DNA from: Pedococcus sp. 5OH_020
GTDB taxonomy: Bacteria; Actinomycetota; Actinomycetes; Actinomycetales; Dermatophilaceae
Assembly (NCBI RefSeq): GCF_027812955.1
Contig: NZ_JAPYZV010000004.1
Location: 186,001-250,000, forward strand
Direction of reading: 5' to 3'
Length of the DNA stretch: 64,000 nucleotides
Below, in pieces: positions 29,634-37,173 of this stretch. Each line of letters opens with the position of its first letter. Positions within the stretch are counted from its first letter, which is position 1. A model generated the notes under the pieces. That model made no database searches, was not told the DNA's origin, and worked only from the letters and a program-made list of their open reading frames with translations. The translations under genes were made by a program, and so were the position numbers.

Positions 29634-30374
29634 TCAGTGCGTCAGGATCTTCCCGAGGAAGTCCTTGGCCCTCTCGGAACGGGGGGCCGTGAAGAAGCCC
29701 TCGGGCTCGTTCTCCTCGACGATCTGGCCGTCGGCCATGAACACGACGCGGTTGGCCGCCTTGCGGGCGAACCCCATCTCGTGCGTCACGACGACCATGG
29801 TCATGCCCTCTCGGGCGAGGCCGACCATGACGTCGAGGACCTCGTTGATCATCTCGGGGTCGAGCGCGGAGGTCGGCTCGTCGAACAGCATCACCTTGGG
29901 CTCCATGGCCAGTGACCTGGCTATCGCCACGCGCTGCTGCTGCCCGCCGGAGAGCTGTGCCGGGAACTTGTTCGCCTGTTGCGCGACGCCCACGCGCTCG
30001 AGCAGCTCCATGCCGCGCTTCTCGGCCGCCGACTTGGAAGCCTTGCGGACCTTGACCGGGCCGAGGGTCACGTTGTCGAGGATGGTTTTGTGCGCGAAGA
30101 GGTTGAACGACTGGAACACCATGCCGACGTCGGCCCGCAGCCGGGCGAGGTCCTTGCCCTCCTCGGGAAGGGCGTTTCCGTCGATGGTGATGCTGCCGCT
30201 CTCGAACGTCTCCAGCCGGTTGATGGTCCGGCACAGCGTCGACTTGCCCGAGCCGGAGGGGCCGATCACGACGACGACCTCGCCCTTGCCGATGGTCAGG
30301 TTGATGTCCCGGAGGACGTGCAGGTCGCCGAAGTGCTTGTTGACGTCCTTGAGGACGACGAGTGGCTCCGTCAT
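29634..30374 (-). CDS. gluA: Glutamate ABC transporter ATP-binding protein
   Basis: ATPase of 246 residues with Walker [10 protein letters not shown], signature [15 protein letters not shown], Walker [14 protein letters not shown] and switch [10 protein letters not shown]: the pattern of polar amino acid importers. The ATG at 30374 was selected because homology starts at [11 protein letters not shown]; the frame upstream is not supported. First gene of gluABCD, with its promoter expected in 30375-30737. Confidence 0.92.
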   Translation of the reverse strand: MTEPLVVLKDVNKHFGDLHVLRDINLTIGKGEVVVVIGPSGSGKSTLCRTINRLETFESGSITIDGNALPEEGKDLARLRADVGMVFQSFNLFAHKTILDNVTLGPVKVRKASKSAAEKRGMELLERVGVAQQANKFPAQLSGGQQQRVAIARSLAMEPKVMLFDEPTSALDPEMINEVLDVMVGLAREGMTMVVVTHEMGFARKAANRVVFMADGQIVEENEPEGFFTAPRSERAKDFLGKILTH

Positions 30375-30737
30375 GACCGGCAACCTACCGGTTCGTGGCG
30401 GTCCGTGAACCACCCGCGCCCACACCGTCACGTAATGGCAACGTGCGGTGGGCGAGGGTGGCCCGGCCGGCGGCGTGCTTCTCGCAACAGCGGCTGCCGG
30501 CCCTTTGCGGCGATGTGGACAGCCCTGTCGGTGAGGCTGCCGCCGGCGCCGGAACGGACCAGCGCTCCGGCTTTGGAGACCTCGTCTCCTCGCGAGGTCC
30601 CGTCGGCCTCCTTCGGAGGAGAGAGGCGTCCCATGCCGAGGGTCAGCGCTACCGCTACACACGGTGCGGCGGCTCAGGATTGAAGGCCAAGGTGTCGGGT
30701 ATGTCCCCAGGCATCTCCGCGACGAACGGAAATCCCC
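30375..30737. other. Intergenic region upstream of gluA, no gene seen
   Basis: This 363-bp stretch separates divergent genes and should carry the gluA promoter. Two small hairpins are visible, GACCTCG/CGAGGTC near 30580-30605 and CCTCC-TTC-GGAGG near 30608-30622. I find no convincing ORF, tRNA or known operator. Confidence 0.6.
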
Positions 30738-30878
30738 ATGAACAGAGATGCCACCTTCATCTTCCTCGGCCTTGGAGCGATTGTGTTGCTGATGGCTCTC
30801 TACGTGCTCGTCCTGGCGAGGAACAACGGCCGGAAGCCGCCCAAGGACTGGGACAAGGAGGGTCGCCGCGGCCCCTGA
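30738..30878 (+). CDS. Single-pass membrane microprotein (46 residues)
   Basis: ATG at 30738 opens a 46-codon frame: a short polar start (MNRDAT), one hydrophobic helix of about 21 residues (positions 7-27) and a basic/acidic tail [14 protein letters not shown]. Topology would be N-out or N-in with a charged cytosolic tail. The only upstream purine run is ACGGAAA. No function is known; codon use is normal for the genome. Confidence 0.5.
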   Translation: MNRDATFIFLGLGAIVLLMALYVLVLARNNGRKPPKDWDKEGRRGP

Positions 30879-30995
30879 GACCAGCCGGACCGGCATCGTC
30901 CGTTCGGATGATTCTGGGGGGTGGGCCGGTCCCTCCAGGCTCGCGGCTCGTTAGAGGAGTCGTACGTTCCATTTCTGCCTGGGAGGCGAGACCGG

Positions 30996-31145
30996 ATGAC
31001 CTCCATCGACCCGGCCGAGAGGCTCAACGACGACGTCCTCCAGGAGGAGATCGCTCTGCTGGGTGACGTGATCGCAGCGGCCACCCAGGCCGGCCGGCCT
31101 CTCTGTCAGGCAGAGGTGGACCGGGCCCTGGGAGTGGATCGGTGA
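30996..31145 (+). CDS. Small acidic helical protein, paralogue 1 (49 residues)
   Basis: ATG at 30996 follows GGGAGG. The protein reads MTSIDPAERLNDD, then a helix rich in Leu and Glu (LQEEIALLGDVIAAATQ) and an ending QAEVDRALGVDR. It is clearly paralogous to the gene at 31555-31794: the core EEI-LLGD and QAEVD-ALGVD are shared. The TGA overlaps the GTG of the next gene. No function is known; the size and composition suggest a binding partner or modulator. Confidence 0.65.
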   Translation: MTSIDPAERLNDDVLQEEIALLGDVIAAATQAGRPLCQAEVDRALGVDR

Positions 31146-31381
31146 GCCGCGGTGGCCAGGGGTTTCCCCAGTCGAGGCCCCATCTTCGCCCCCACCTCCT
31201 ACCAGAGGTGCCGTTCGTGCCTGTTCTGCTGACACCGCCAACCGTGCCGACGCCGCGCCCGCTCAGGTATGAGGAGCGGCTGGAGCTGCTGGAGCGGCTG
31301 GCGCGTGCCGGCTGGCTGACGACCGAGGAGGCGAGGGACAAGCGGGTGTCGTTGCTCACCGAGGCGCGAAGCATGGGGTGA
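31142..31381 (+). CDS. Small protein with SHOCT-like C-terminal helix pair (79 residues)
   Basis: GTG at 31142 overlaps the previous stop as GTGA, which suggests coupling. The first half is proline-rich (VPVLLTPPTVPTPRP). The last 35 residues, YEERLELLERLARAGWLTTEEARDK and onward, resemble a SHOCT domain, a short oligomerisation module with the pattern LxxLxxAGxLTxEEFxxKK. This resemblance is my own inference. Neighbouring small acidic proteins may be partners. Confidence 0.5.
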   Translation: MSRGGQGFPQSRPHLRPHLLPEVPFVPVLLTPPTVPTPRPLRYEERLELLERLARAGWLTTEEARDKRVSLLTEARSMG

Positions 31382-31554
31382 CTAGGCGCCGGGGGGTCCA
31401 GGGGGTCACGTTGAGCCATCGACGCCCCAGTCTGACGTCAGGCAGGATGGTCCCGAGGTCGAACAGACGGACTCGAGCCCGCTGTAGGGGTCCCCGCGAC
31501 TGCGCGGACGGAGCTGACCCAACTAGCGCTGCTGTCGGGAGAAGGACCTCAACC

Positions 31555-31794
31555 ATGGCTGACATCGACCCGGCCCCGGAGCTGCACGACTCCACCCTGG
31601 AGGAGGAGATCGAGCTGCTGGGCGACCTCCTGGAAGCGGTGGCTCAGGCTCATAGCCCGCTTGGCCAGGCGGAGGTGGACCAGGCCCTCGGCGTCGATGG
31701 CAGTCACGACGGCGCCCACCACGATGGCGCCCCGCGCGGCCACCGCGAGCCCGCAAGGCCTCCGTTCATCCGTGGTGGGGCAGGTCGGGCTTGA
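31555..31794 (+). CDS. Small acidic helical protein, paralogue 2 (79 residues), tail formed by att repeat
   Basis: ATG at 31555 follows GAGAAGGA. Residues 1-49 are a paralogue of the protein at 30996 (MADIDPAPELHDS, EEEIELLGDLLEA, QAEVDQALGVDG). The remaining 30 residues are His/Arg/Pro-rich (SHDGAHHDGAPRGH), and the last seven codons lie inside the 48-bp att repeat, so this C-terminus overlaps the former tRNA 3' end. Function unknown. Confidence 0.6.
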   Translation: MADIDPAPELHDSTLEEEIELLGDLLEAVAQAHSPLGQAEVDQALGVDGSHDGAHHDGAPRGHREPARPPFIRGGAGRA

Positions 31795-31820
31795 ACCGAC
31801 GACCGACGGATTATGAGTCC
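31773..31820. repeat. Left 48-bp att repeat (copy of the tRNA-Met 3' half)
   Basis: Identical over 48 bp to 33902-33949, the 3' part of tRNA-Met from the anticodon stem to the encoded CCA. Beyond 31820 the similarity to the tRNA stops abruptly. This is the direct repeat expected after site-specific integration into a tRNA gene. Confidence 0.93.
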
Positions 31821-32412
31821 CGTCCGCTACGTCCTGCCCTATAGTCCGCCACCCGGTTACGTGCTCAGGGGTGGGGGAGCGGGGCACCTTCATCCTGCCC
31901 TGTCGGCGTCCATTCTGAGCGGTGGCGTAGCAACGCCGTTAGCAAGAAGTTGGGACGAGTCGGACACCGAAACGGCAGACGCTTAGACCCGCATCAGCTA
32001 CAAATGATGCAGGCCCAGCCGATCTCTCGACGTCAAGACAGCACCGGCCAGTCGGGCGGGGTGCTGTCTTACGTGTCACGGGGGAAGTTCTCTAGGGCCA
32101 GGGCGCCGATCTCGGGCCTGCGTCGTAGCGGCAGCGCTCGGCCGCATTCGGCTCCGGGTGGACATGGATGGTGAGGCGGCTCAGACCGGCCACATCTCGG
32201 CGCGGGCGGGGCGGGAGGATGGGGGGACGTGCGCCGGCACGGCCAAGCGCGATAGCGCCAACTTCTGGGGTGGTTGTCGCTTGTGGCAGGCCGACTTACG
32301 CTGTGCCCGAGGCGACCGCCCCCGTGTCCTCGCTGCTGGATCCACGGGGCCGGTCTCCGAGTGCGCGTACCCGGGGGAACCCCCCCCCATTCATGGACCA
32401 GCTGGCGCTACC
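31821..32412. other. Left end of the integrated element, no confident gene
   Basis: About 590 bp with no convincing coding frame. It holds a pair of possible integrase arm sites (31927-31945) and a strong hairpin (32035-32070). Stops are more frequent and base composition less G+C-rich than in the flanking chromosome. Confidence 0.6.
32035..32070. terminator. Hairpin with 11-bp perfect stem inside the element
   Basis: AAGACAGCACC at 32035-32045 pairs perfectly with GGTGCTGTCTT at 32060-32070 around a 14-base G+C-rich loop. The ends AAGAC/GTCTT give a short T-run on the plus strand, so it may be an intrinsic terminator. Confidence 0.6.
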
Positions 32413-32700
32413 GTGCGGGCTCATGCTGAGACGTATCGCGTGACCTATCGGGGCATTGCCCCGTTCGCTTCGATGCTCGTTCAGATGCTCGAGGACGAGG
32501 GCGTCACTGTTGCGGACTGGGAGCGTCCGGAGGAGGCCCGGGGTGCTGGGGCTGATGCGCTGCGCGACGTCGTCGTCGGCCTTGTGACCTCCGGTGCCTA
32601 TGACGCGATCAAGTTCGCGATCGAGCGTTTTAGGACGGCGGCTAAGGGCCGCGGTCATGCCACGATCGACGGCGACCCTGACGATGGCGGCTTCTTTTGA
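32413..32700 (+). CDS. Hypothetical element protein (95 residues)
   Basis: GTG at 32413, or alternatively GTG at 32440, opens a frame with a beta-strand start (YRVTYRGIAPFASMLVQMLE), the region VTVADWERPEEARG, a central helix DALRDVVVGLVTSGAYDAI, and an acidic tail DGDPDDGGFF. The strand-helix-strand layout with a conserved SG turn recalls small actinobacterial adaptor-like proteins seen near conflict systems, but I would not name a family. The upstream in-frame extension to 32158 looks non-coding. Confidence 0.5.
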   Translation: MRAHAETYRVTYRGIAPFASMLVQMLEDEGVTVADWERPEEARGAGADALRDVVVGLVTSGAYDAIKFAIERFRTAAKGRGHATIDGDPDDGGFF

Positions 32701-32779
32701 CGCAAGGTGTCAGATGCGCGGTCCATGTTGGAGGGACAAAGTTGATGCAAGTTCCGAGGGAAAGACGACGAGGGTGTCG

Positions 32780-33310
32780 CTAGTTCCACCCGAGCACGGC
32801 CGGTAGGACCGACACGACGGATCCGATGCCGATGAGCAGGAGCCCAAACAACTGCATCCCTACAGTGCTTGTGGCATTCCGCCGTGCTAGCAGCTCGACC
32901 TCTGACGTTGCTGCTGCCGCCTTCGCCTCCGTGCCCGCGAGCTGTTGGCTCACGTCGTCGATCCGTCGGTCAGCTTCGCGGTGGTAGGTGTCGAGCGCTT
33001 GGTGTAGGGCATCGACCTCGCGCCGCAGGTACTCGATCTGCCGCTCCGTGGGCGCGTCCGCATCGGGGATTAGCCGCGTCACTAATCCCTCAGCGACGAG
33101 GATGCCCTCACCACCAAGAAACACTGTTCCGCTCGCAGTCACCGGGCCTCGGAACGGCAGCTGGTTAGCGGCCCAGCGCCGGGCCGCCACTAACCAAGGC
33201 AAGAGCGGCACGCCCTGCGCATTTTCGCGGTAGTCCTGGATGAGCGCCTTTCCCGCAAGGAAGGTGCCAGTGACGTTCAGCACAAGACCGATGACGGCTG
33301 CGATCTTCAC
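32780..33310 (-). CDS. Membrane protein: helix, soluble part with coiled coil, helix (176 residues)
   Basis: GTG at 33310 gives 176 residues. A hydrophobic N-terminal helix (residues 3-25) is followed by about 65 polar residues and then a coiled coil (ERQIEYLRREVDALHQALDT onward, about residues 95-150). A second hydrophobic helix at the very C-terminus (MQLFGLLLIGIGSVVSVLP) completes it. Such hairpin-like membrane proteins with a coiled coil occur in phage lysis/superinfection and in abortive defence proteins, but no specific match is seen. No Shine-Dalgarno is visible, so the start is uncertain. Confidence 0.55.
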   Translation of the reverse strand: MKIAAVIGLVLNVTGTFLAGKALIQDYRENAQGVPLLPWLVAARRWAANQLPFRGPVTASGTVFLGGEGILVAEGLVTRLIPDADAPTERQIEYLRREVDALHQALDTYHREADRRIDDVSQQLAGTEAKAAAATSEVELLARRNATSTVGMQLFGLLLIGIGSVVSVLPAVLGWN

Positions 33311-33407
33311 GCGAAATAGAGTGACAGCGCGGCTCGCGCCTCCACCAGCGGGTCGGCTGCGAAGGGGCCCGAGCCCCCCTCCCCCCAGTGGCACCGATGG
33401 CCCGATC

Positions 33408-33602
33408 TCAGTCCTTGGTGTAGTCGGCATACCGGGCGACCTCCCGGCGCAGTGGAACGCGGAGCACCGGCCGACCAGCCTCGAGGATCTCGGCGCCGTT
33501 CCCGCACCAAGTCCGCCAGCCTTGCTCGGCGAGGTCTGCGGCCCACTGCTCAAAGGGCGGGTCGACGGTCGGGTCGTGGTCGAAGAGTTTGTACTGCCAC
33601 AT
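33408..33602 (-). CDS. Small DUF4177-like protein (64 residues)
   Basis: ATG at 33602. MWQYKLFDHDPT, a helix FEQWAADLAEQGWRTW, and a terminal strand LRVPLRRE give the strand-helix-strand layout and the characteristic LxxxGW motif of DUF4177-type proteins, which are common in phages and mobile islands. The assignment is by motif only. It lies between the integrase fragment and the membrane protein gene on the same strand as the latter. Confidence 0.5.
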   Translation of the reverse strand: MWQYKLFDHDPTVDPPFEQWAADLAEQGWRTWCGNGAEILEAGRPVLRVPLRREVARYADYTKD

Positions 33603-33626
33603 GAAGACTCACCGTAGGGTCCTGGT

Positions 33627-33815
33627 GTGACGCCGCTGCGGGTAACGTTCGGTAACGCCACGATGCTCCTGCGCGACGGAGTGCCTGTGCACGTCGTCGC
33701 CAAGCGCCTCGGTCACAAGGATCCGTCTGTGACCCTGAACGTCTACGCCGATGCCATTCCCGACGACGACGGCCGCGCCGTCGACACCTTCACACGGGCG
33801 GTGTGGGGCGCGTGA
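33627..33815 (+). pseudogene. Truncated tyrosine integrase (C-terminal end)
   Basis: Residues VPVHVVAKRLGHKDPSVTLN and YADAIPDDD are the C-terminal catalytic end of an actinobacterial tyrosine recombinase, with the second active-site His (LGH) and the nucleophilic Tyr (NVYADA). The first part of the normal HxLRHTHAT motif is altered to PLRVTFGNAT, and the remaining 300 or so residues are absent: upstream lies the oppositely oriented 33408-33602 gene. It ends 86 bases before the right att repeat, as integrases next to their att site do. Confidence 0.85.
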
Positions 33816-33901
33816 GGGCTGCTGTTAGCAAATCCGTAGCAGGCCGGTGCCGCATGGGTGCTCCCTCCGGACCACCGCAGGCCCCTCACCTGCGAGGACA
33901 C

Positions 33902-33949
33902 TGGTGGGGCAGGTCGGGCTTGAACCGACGACCGACGGATTATGAGTCC
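33902..33949. repeat. Right 48-bp att repeat inside tRNA-Met
   Basis: Same 48 bp as 31773-31820; here it is part of the intact tRNA gene, from CCA to the anticodon stem. It marks the tRNA-side boundary of the element. Confidence 0.93.
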
Positions 33950-33978
33950 GCTGCTCTGACCGACTGAGCTACTGCCCC
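33902..33978 (-). tRNA. tRNA-Met (anticodon CAT), elongator type, CCA encoded
   Basis: Complete cloverleaf of 77 nt including CCA: acceptor GGGGCAG pairs with CTGCCCC, anticodon stem GCGGA/TCCGT with loop CTCATAA, T-arm with TTCAAGC. The body has no initiator features (no CGCGGGG acceptor), so it is elongator tRNA-Met or, less likely, a lysidine-type tRNA-Ile. It is the integration target of the adjoining element. CCA is encoded, unlike in tRNA-Asn and tRNA-Val of this window. Confidence 0.94.
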
Positions 33979-34243
33979 GCGCCGACGGTGAGTTACCGCT
34001 CGGGCGCCGTGAGCCTACCTCCACCCGGCGACGCGCCGGCTGGCGAGGGACGCGACTGCAGCGCCGGTCGCACCAGTGTGGAATGGCAGCGCGCATCACG
34101 GTGACGACTGTGAGTGCTGGTGCTTATGTGCATTCTGGTGCAGAATGTGCGTGCAACGACAACTGAAGAGCCGCGGCGTACGCCGAGCAACCTGGTGCAG
34201 AGGTTCGTGGGGAAGACGTCCCTCGCACACCAAGGAGGCCCGG

Positions 34244-34759
34244 ATGTCTGTCGCGATGCCGCGTGTCATGACCCGCGGGGTGGTGTTCATTCACTCCACC
34301 CCCAAGGCGTTGTGCCCGCACATCACCTGGGCGCTCGAGTCCGTTCTCGACGGGCGCCTGGCCATCGACTGGACCCCTCAGCCAGCCGGTGCCGCACTGG
34401 TCCGCGCGGAGTTCCCGTGGACCGGTGTGCAAGGTACCGGCGCCAAGCTCGCCTCGACCCTGCGCGGCTGGGACAACCTGCGCTACGAGATCACCGAGGA
34501 GCCGAGTGCCGGCAGCGACGGCTCCCGGTGGTCGCACACGCCGGCCCTCGGCATCCATCACACCTGGACGTCCGCGTCCGGCGATGCGGTCGTCAACGAG
34601 GACCGTCTGCGCGAGGTGGTCCGGCTGGCGGCGGGGTCGCCGGACGCCATGGCGGAGATGATCGAGGAGCTGCTCGGCGCGGACTGGGACGCCGAGCTCG
34701 AGGCCTTCCGTTACGCCGGGGACGGTGCGCCGGTGCGCTGGCTGCACAAGGTCGGCTGA
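34244..34759 (+). CDS. DUF3145 family protein
   Basis: Actinobacterial protein of 171 residues. RGVVFIHSTPKALCPHITWALESVL at the N-terminus and the tryptophan-rich middle (DWTPQPAG, FPWTG, WSHTPALGIHHTW) are characteristic of DUF3145, which is regularly found beside the fabD-fabH-acpP-fabF operon. ATG at 34244 follows AAGGAGG. Function unknown; location suggests a role linked to lipid synthesis. Confidence 0.88.
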   Translation: MSVAMPRVMTRGVVFIHSTPKALCPHITWALESVLDGRLAIDWTPQPAGAALVRAEFPWTGVQGTGAKLASTLRGWDNLRYEITEEPSAGSDGSRWSHTPALGIHHTWTSASGDAVVNEDRLREVVRLAAGSPDAMAEMIEELLGADWDAELEAFRYAGDGAPVRWLHKVG

Positions 34760-34806
34760 GCCAGGCTGGTCAGCCCGTCGGCCCACTCGTGCGCTGTCGG
34801 GCGCGG

Positions 34807-35361
34807 TCAGCCCACGAGAGACGTCGGCAGCCCTGCGCGGCCCACCCGGGCGCGCAGGATGTGCAGGTCATGCGTGTCGAACATCTCCACGGGCAGGGCC
34901 CACATGGCCGACCCGCGCGAGATGACCACGATGTCGCCGTACTGGTGGACGCCGGTGATCACGGGGTACGCGTACTCCACCGCAGACTGGTGGTCGCGGA
35001 CACGCAGAGACTGGGTCCCCATGGTGACCGCCAGCATGCGGCCCGGCACCAGCTGCCGGTCGAGGTGGGAGCCGATCCGCTGCATCGTCAGGGCGACCAG
35101 TCCGGCGTACGCCACGGCAGCCGCGGCGGGCACAGACATCAGCAGGAACGACAGCACCTGGCGGCGGTCGGCCCCGTGGTGGAACACCATGACTGCGCCG
35201 ACGACCAGCACCACCGACATCACGGCGAGGGCGTTCTTCCAGAGCGCGGGACTCCGCCACGTGTGCTTCCACATGGCGCTCTTCACCCGCGCCGCAAGGA
35301 GCTCGTCCACTATGTGGATGCGCTCTTGGGCGCGCCAAGAAGAGTCCGTCGGTCCCAGCAT
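34807..35361 (-). CDS. Membrane protein, YcxB-like
   Basis: A 184-residue protein with two adjacent transmembrane helices (about residues 45-60 and 72-93) followed by a C-terminal beta-rich cytosolic part (SLRVRDHQSAVEYAYPVITGV, then GDIVVISRG and ALPVEMF). This layout is that of YcxB/PH-like membrane proteins. ATG at 35361. It ends convergently with the DUF3145 gene and lies downstream of fabF, so it may be the tail of the fab operon. Confidence 0.7.
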   Translation of the reverse strand: MLGPTDSSWRAQERIHIVDELLAARVKSAMWKHTWRSPALWKNALAVMSVVLVVGAVMVFHHGADRRQVLSFLLMSVPAAAAVAYAGLVALTMQRIGSHLDRQLVPGRMLAVTMGTQSLRVRDHQSAVEYAYPVITGVHQYGDIVVISRGSAMWALPVEMFDTHDLHILRARVGRAGLPTSLVG

Positions 35362-35482
35362 CGAAGTCGCCCCTCACCCTGCGCCGGCGTGGCGCTCGGC
35401 TGCGTCAGACCATACGAGAAAACCGCAGGTCACGCCCGCGCCGGGACGAGGAGTCGACCGAACGGACGACGCTCAGCGGCCG

Positions 35483-36727
35483 TCAGACCGAGGTGAACAC
35501 CACCGCGACGTTGTGACCACCGAACCCGAACGAGTTGTTGAGCCCCGCGATGTCCCCTTCTGGGAGCTTGCGCGCCTCACCATGCACGACGTCGAGGCGG
35601 ATGGCCGGGTCGAAGTCGTCGAGGTTGATCGTCGCCGGAGCCAGCCGGTTCTTCAGCGCCAGGATCGTCAGCACTCCTTCGAGCGCACCCGCAGCACCGA
35701 GGAGGTGACCGGTCATGGACTTCGTCGCGCTGACCGGCATCCCGTCGGTGTCGTCGCCGAACGCGCGGCGGATGGCATTTGACTCGGCGACGTCCCCCAC
35801 GGGGGTCGAGGTCGCATGGGCGTTGATGTGCACGATGTCCTTCGGCGACAGCCCTGCACGGTGCACGGCCTCCACCATGGCCCGCGACGCTCCGGCGCCC
35901 TCGGGCTCTGGAGCCGCGATGTGATGCGAGTCCGACGACATGCCGACGCCGGCGATCTCGGCATAGATCTTGGCGCCGCGCGCCTTCGCCCTCTCGTACT
36001 CCTCCACCACGACGACCGCCGCGCCCTCGCCCAACACGAAGCCGTCACGACCGGTGTCGTACGGGCGCGAGGCCTTCTCCGGCTCGTCGTTGCGGGTGGA
36101 GAGGGCCTGCATCGCGGCAAACCCGGCGATCGGGAGGGCGTGGACCGCTCCCTCCGTGCCCCCAGCGACGGCGATGTCGGCGCGCCCCGCGCGGATCATG
36201 TCGTACGCGTAGCCCATCGCCTCCAGGCCGGAGGCACACGCTGACACCGGCGTATGCGCGCCCGCGCGCGCCCCGATCTCGAGTGACACGGCGGCGGACG
36301 AGGCGTTCGGCATGAGCATCGGGACGGACAGTGGGAAGACCCGGCGCGGGCCCTTCTCCCTGAGGTTGTCCCACTGCGACAGCAGCGTCCAGACGCCGCC
36401 GATTCCCGTGCCGATGCACGCGGCCAGCCTCTCCGGGTCACCCTCGGGCATGCCAGCATCCGCCCAGGCCTCACGCGCGGCGATGAGCGCGAACTGGGCA
36501 CTGGGGTCCATGCGGCGGATCTCGACCTTGGAGAGGACCTCCTCCGCCGGAGTGCGAAGCGTGGCGGCGAACTTCACCGGCAGGTCGTACTTCTCGACCC
36601 AGTCGAACGGCATGGTGCGGGCGCCGGACCGGCCGGCCAGGATGGCGTCCCAGGTCTCGGGGACGGTGCCGCCCACCGGGGTGGTGGCTCCGAGTCCCGT
36701 GACGACGACGCGTCGTTCGGCGGTCAT
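35483..36727 (-). CDS. fabF: Beta-ketoacyl-ACP synthase II
   Basis: Condensing enzyme of 414 residues that elongates acyl-ACP with malonyl-ACP. The catalytic triad is clear: Cys in VSACASGLEA near residue 167, His in HINAHATSTPVGD near 305, and His in SMTGHLLGAAGA near 340. Starts MTAERRVVVTGLGA at ATG 36727. Fourth gene of fabD-fabH-acpP-fabF, 100 bases after acpP with a GGTATGCCGCC-type motif in the spacer. Confidence 0.95.
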   Translation of the reverse strand: MTAERRVVVTGLGATTPVGGTVPETWDAILAGRSGARTMPFDWVEKYDLPVKFAATLRTPAEEVLSKVEIRRMDPSAQFALIAAREAWADAGMPEGDPERLAACIGTGIGGVWTLLSQWDNLREKGPRRVFPLSVPMLMPNASSAAVSLEIGARAGAHTPVSACASGLEAMGYAYDMIRAGRADIAVAGGTEGAVHALPIAGFAAMQALSTRNDEPEKASRPYDTGRDGFVLGEGAAVVVVEEYERAKARGAKIYAEIAGVGMSSDSHHIAAPEPEGAGASRAMVEAVHRAGLSPKDIVHINAHATSTPVGDVAESNAIRRAFGDDTDGMPVSATKSMTGHLLGAAGALEGVLTILALKNRLAPATINLDDFDPAIRLDVVHGEARKLPEGDIAGLNNSFGFGGHNVAVVFTSV

Positions 36728-36827
36728 GGCGTGGGTGCTCCTTCGGGTGGAGAGTCGATGTGGTGCTGTCGCGCGGTGGCGCGGGCGGCCCTACGGGTAT
36801 GCCGCCGGCACGCCACCGCGCGGAGGG

Positions 36828-37076
36828 TCAGCTCTGGTTCTTGGCGATGAACGAGACCGCGTCGCCAACGGTCTTGAGGTTCTTGACCTCGTCGTCGGGG
36901 ATGCGCACGCCGAACTTCTCCTCGGCGTTCACCACGATGGTCATCATCGACAGGGAGTCGATGTCGAGGTCGTCGGTGAAGGACTTCTCGGACTGCACCG
37001 ATTCGGTGTCCAGACCGGTCTCCTCGTTGACGATCTCGGCCAGGCCTTCGAGGATCTCCTGCTCGCTCTGCGCCAT
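36828..37076 (-). CDS. acpP: Acyl carrier protein
   Basis: 82 acidic residues with the phosphopantetheine attachment serine in DDLDIDSLSMM near residue 42. The start was set at ATG 37076 because it follows AAGGAG with correct spacing, while the ATG at 37094 would add six residues that span this RBS. It carries growing chains between the fab enzymes. Confidence 0.95.
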   Translation of the reverse strand: MAQSEQEILEGLAEIVNEETGLDTESVQSEKSFTDDLDIDSLSMMTIVVNAEEKFGVRIPDDEVKNLKTVGDAVSFIAKNQS

Positions 37077-37173
37077 GGGGCTCAGCTCCTTCATGTTGTC
37101 ACTGGTGTGTTCGACGGATGTCGATCGGGTGGTCGGCCCGGTGTTTCACCCGCGGGCCAGCGGGAGTCTGTCG

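Larger units (their letters stand above)
31773..33949. mobile_element. 2.1-kb integrated element in tRNA-Met, with truncated integrase
   Basis: Two identical 48-bp direct repeats bound the element; the right one is part of the intact tRNA-Met gene. A tyrosine integrase C-terminus (33627-33815) lies next to the tRNA, the usual place of int. Cargo is three small unknown genes (32413-32700, 32780-33310, 33408-33602). Candidate arm sites GTAGCAA/GTTAGCAA lie at 31927-31945 and GTTAGCAA/GTAGCA at 33824-33841. Since the integrase is truncated, the element cannot excise by itself. It may be a decayed island or a small satellite that borrowed an integrase. Confidence 0.88.

Noticed and set aside
28624-30234. 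536-codon minus-strand frame through gluB and gluA
   Set aside because: It overlaps two well-supported ABC transporter genes on the same strand in another frame and is Arg/Gly-rich.
31773-31850. Second tRNA-Met gene
   Set aside because: Only the 3' half matches; the 5' half, D-arm and acceptor are missing, so it is the att repeat and not a gene.
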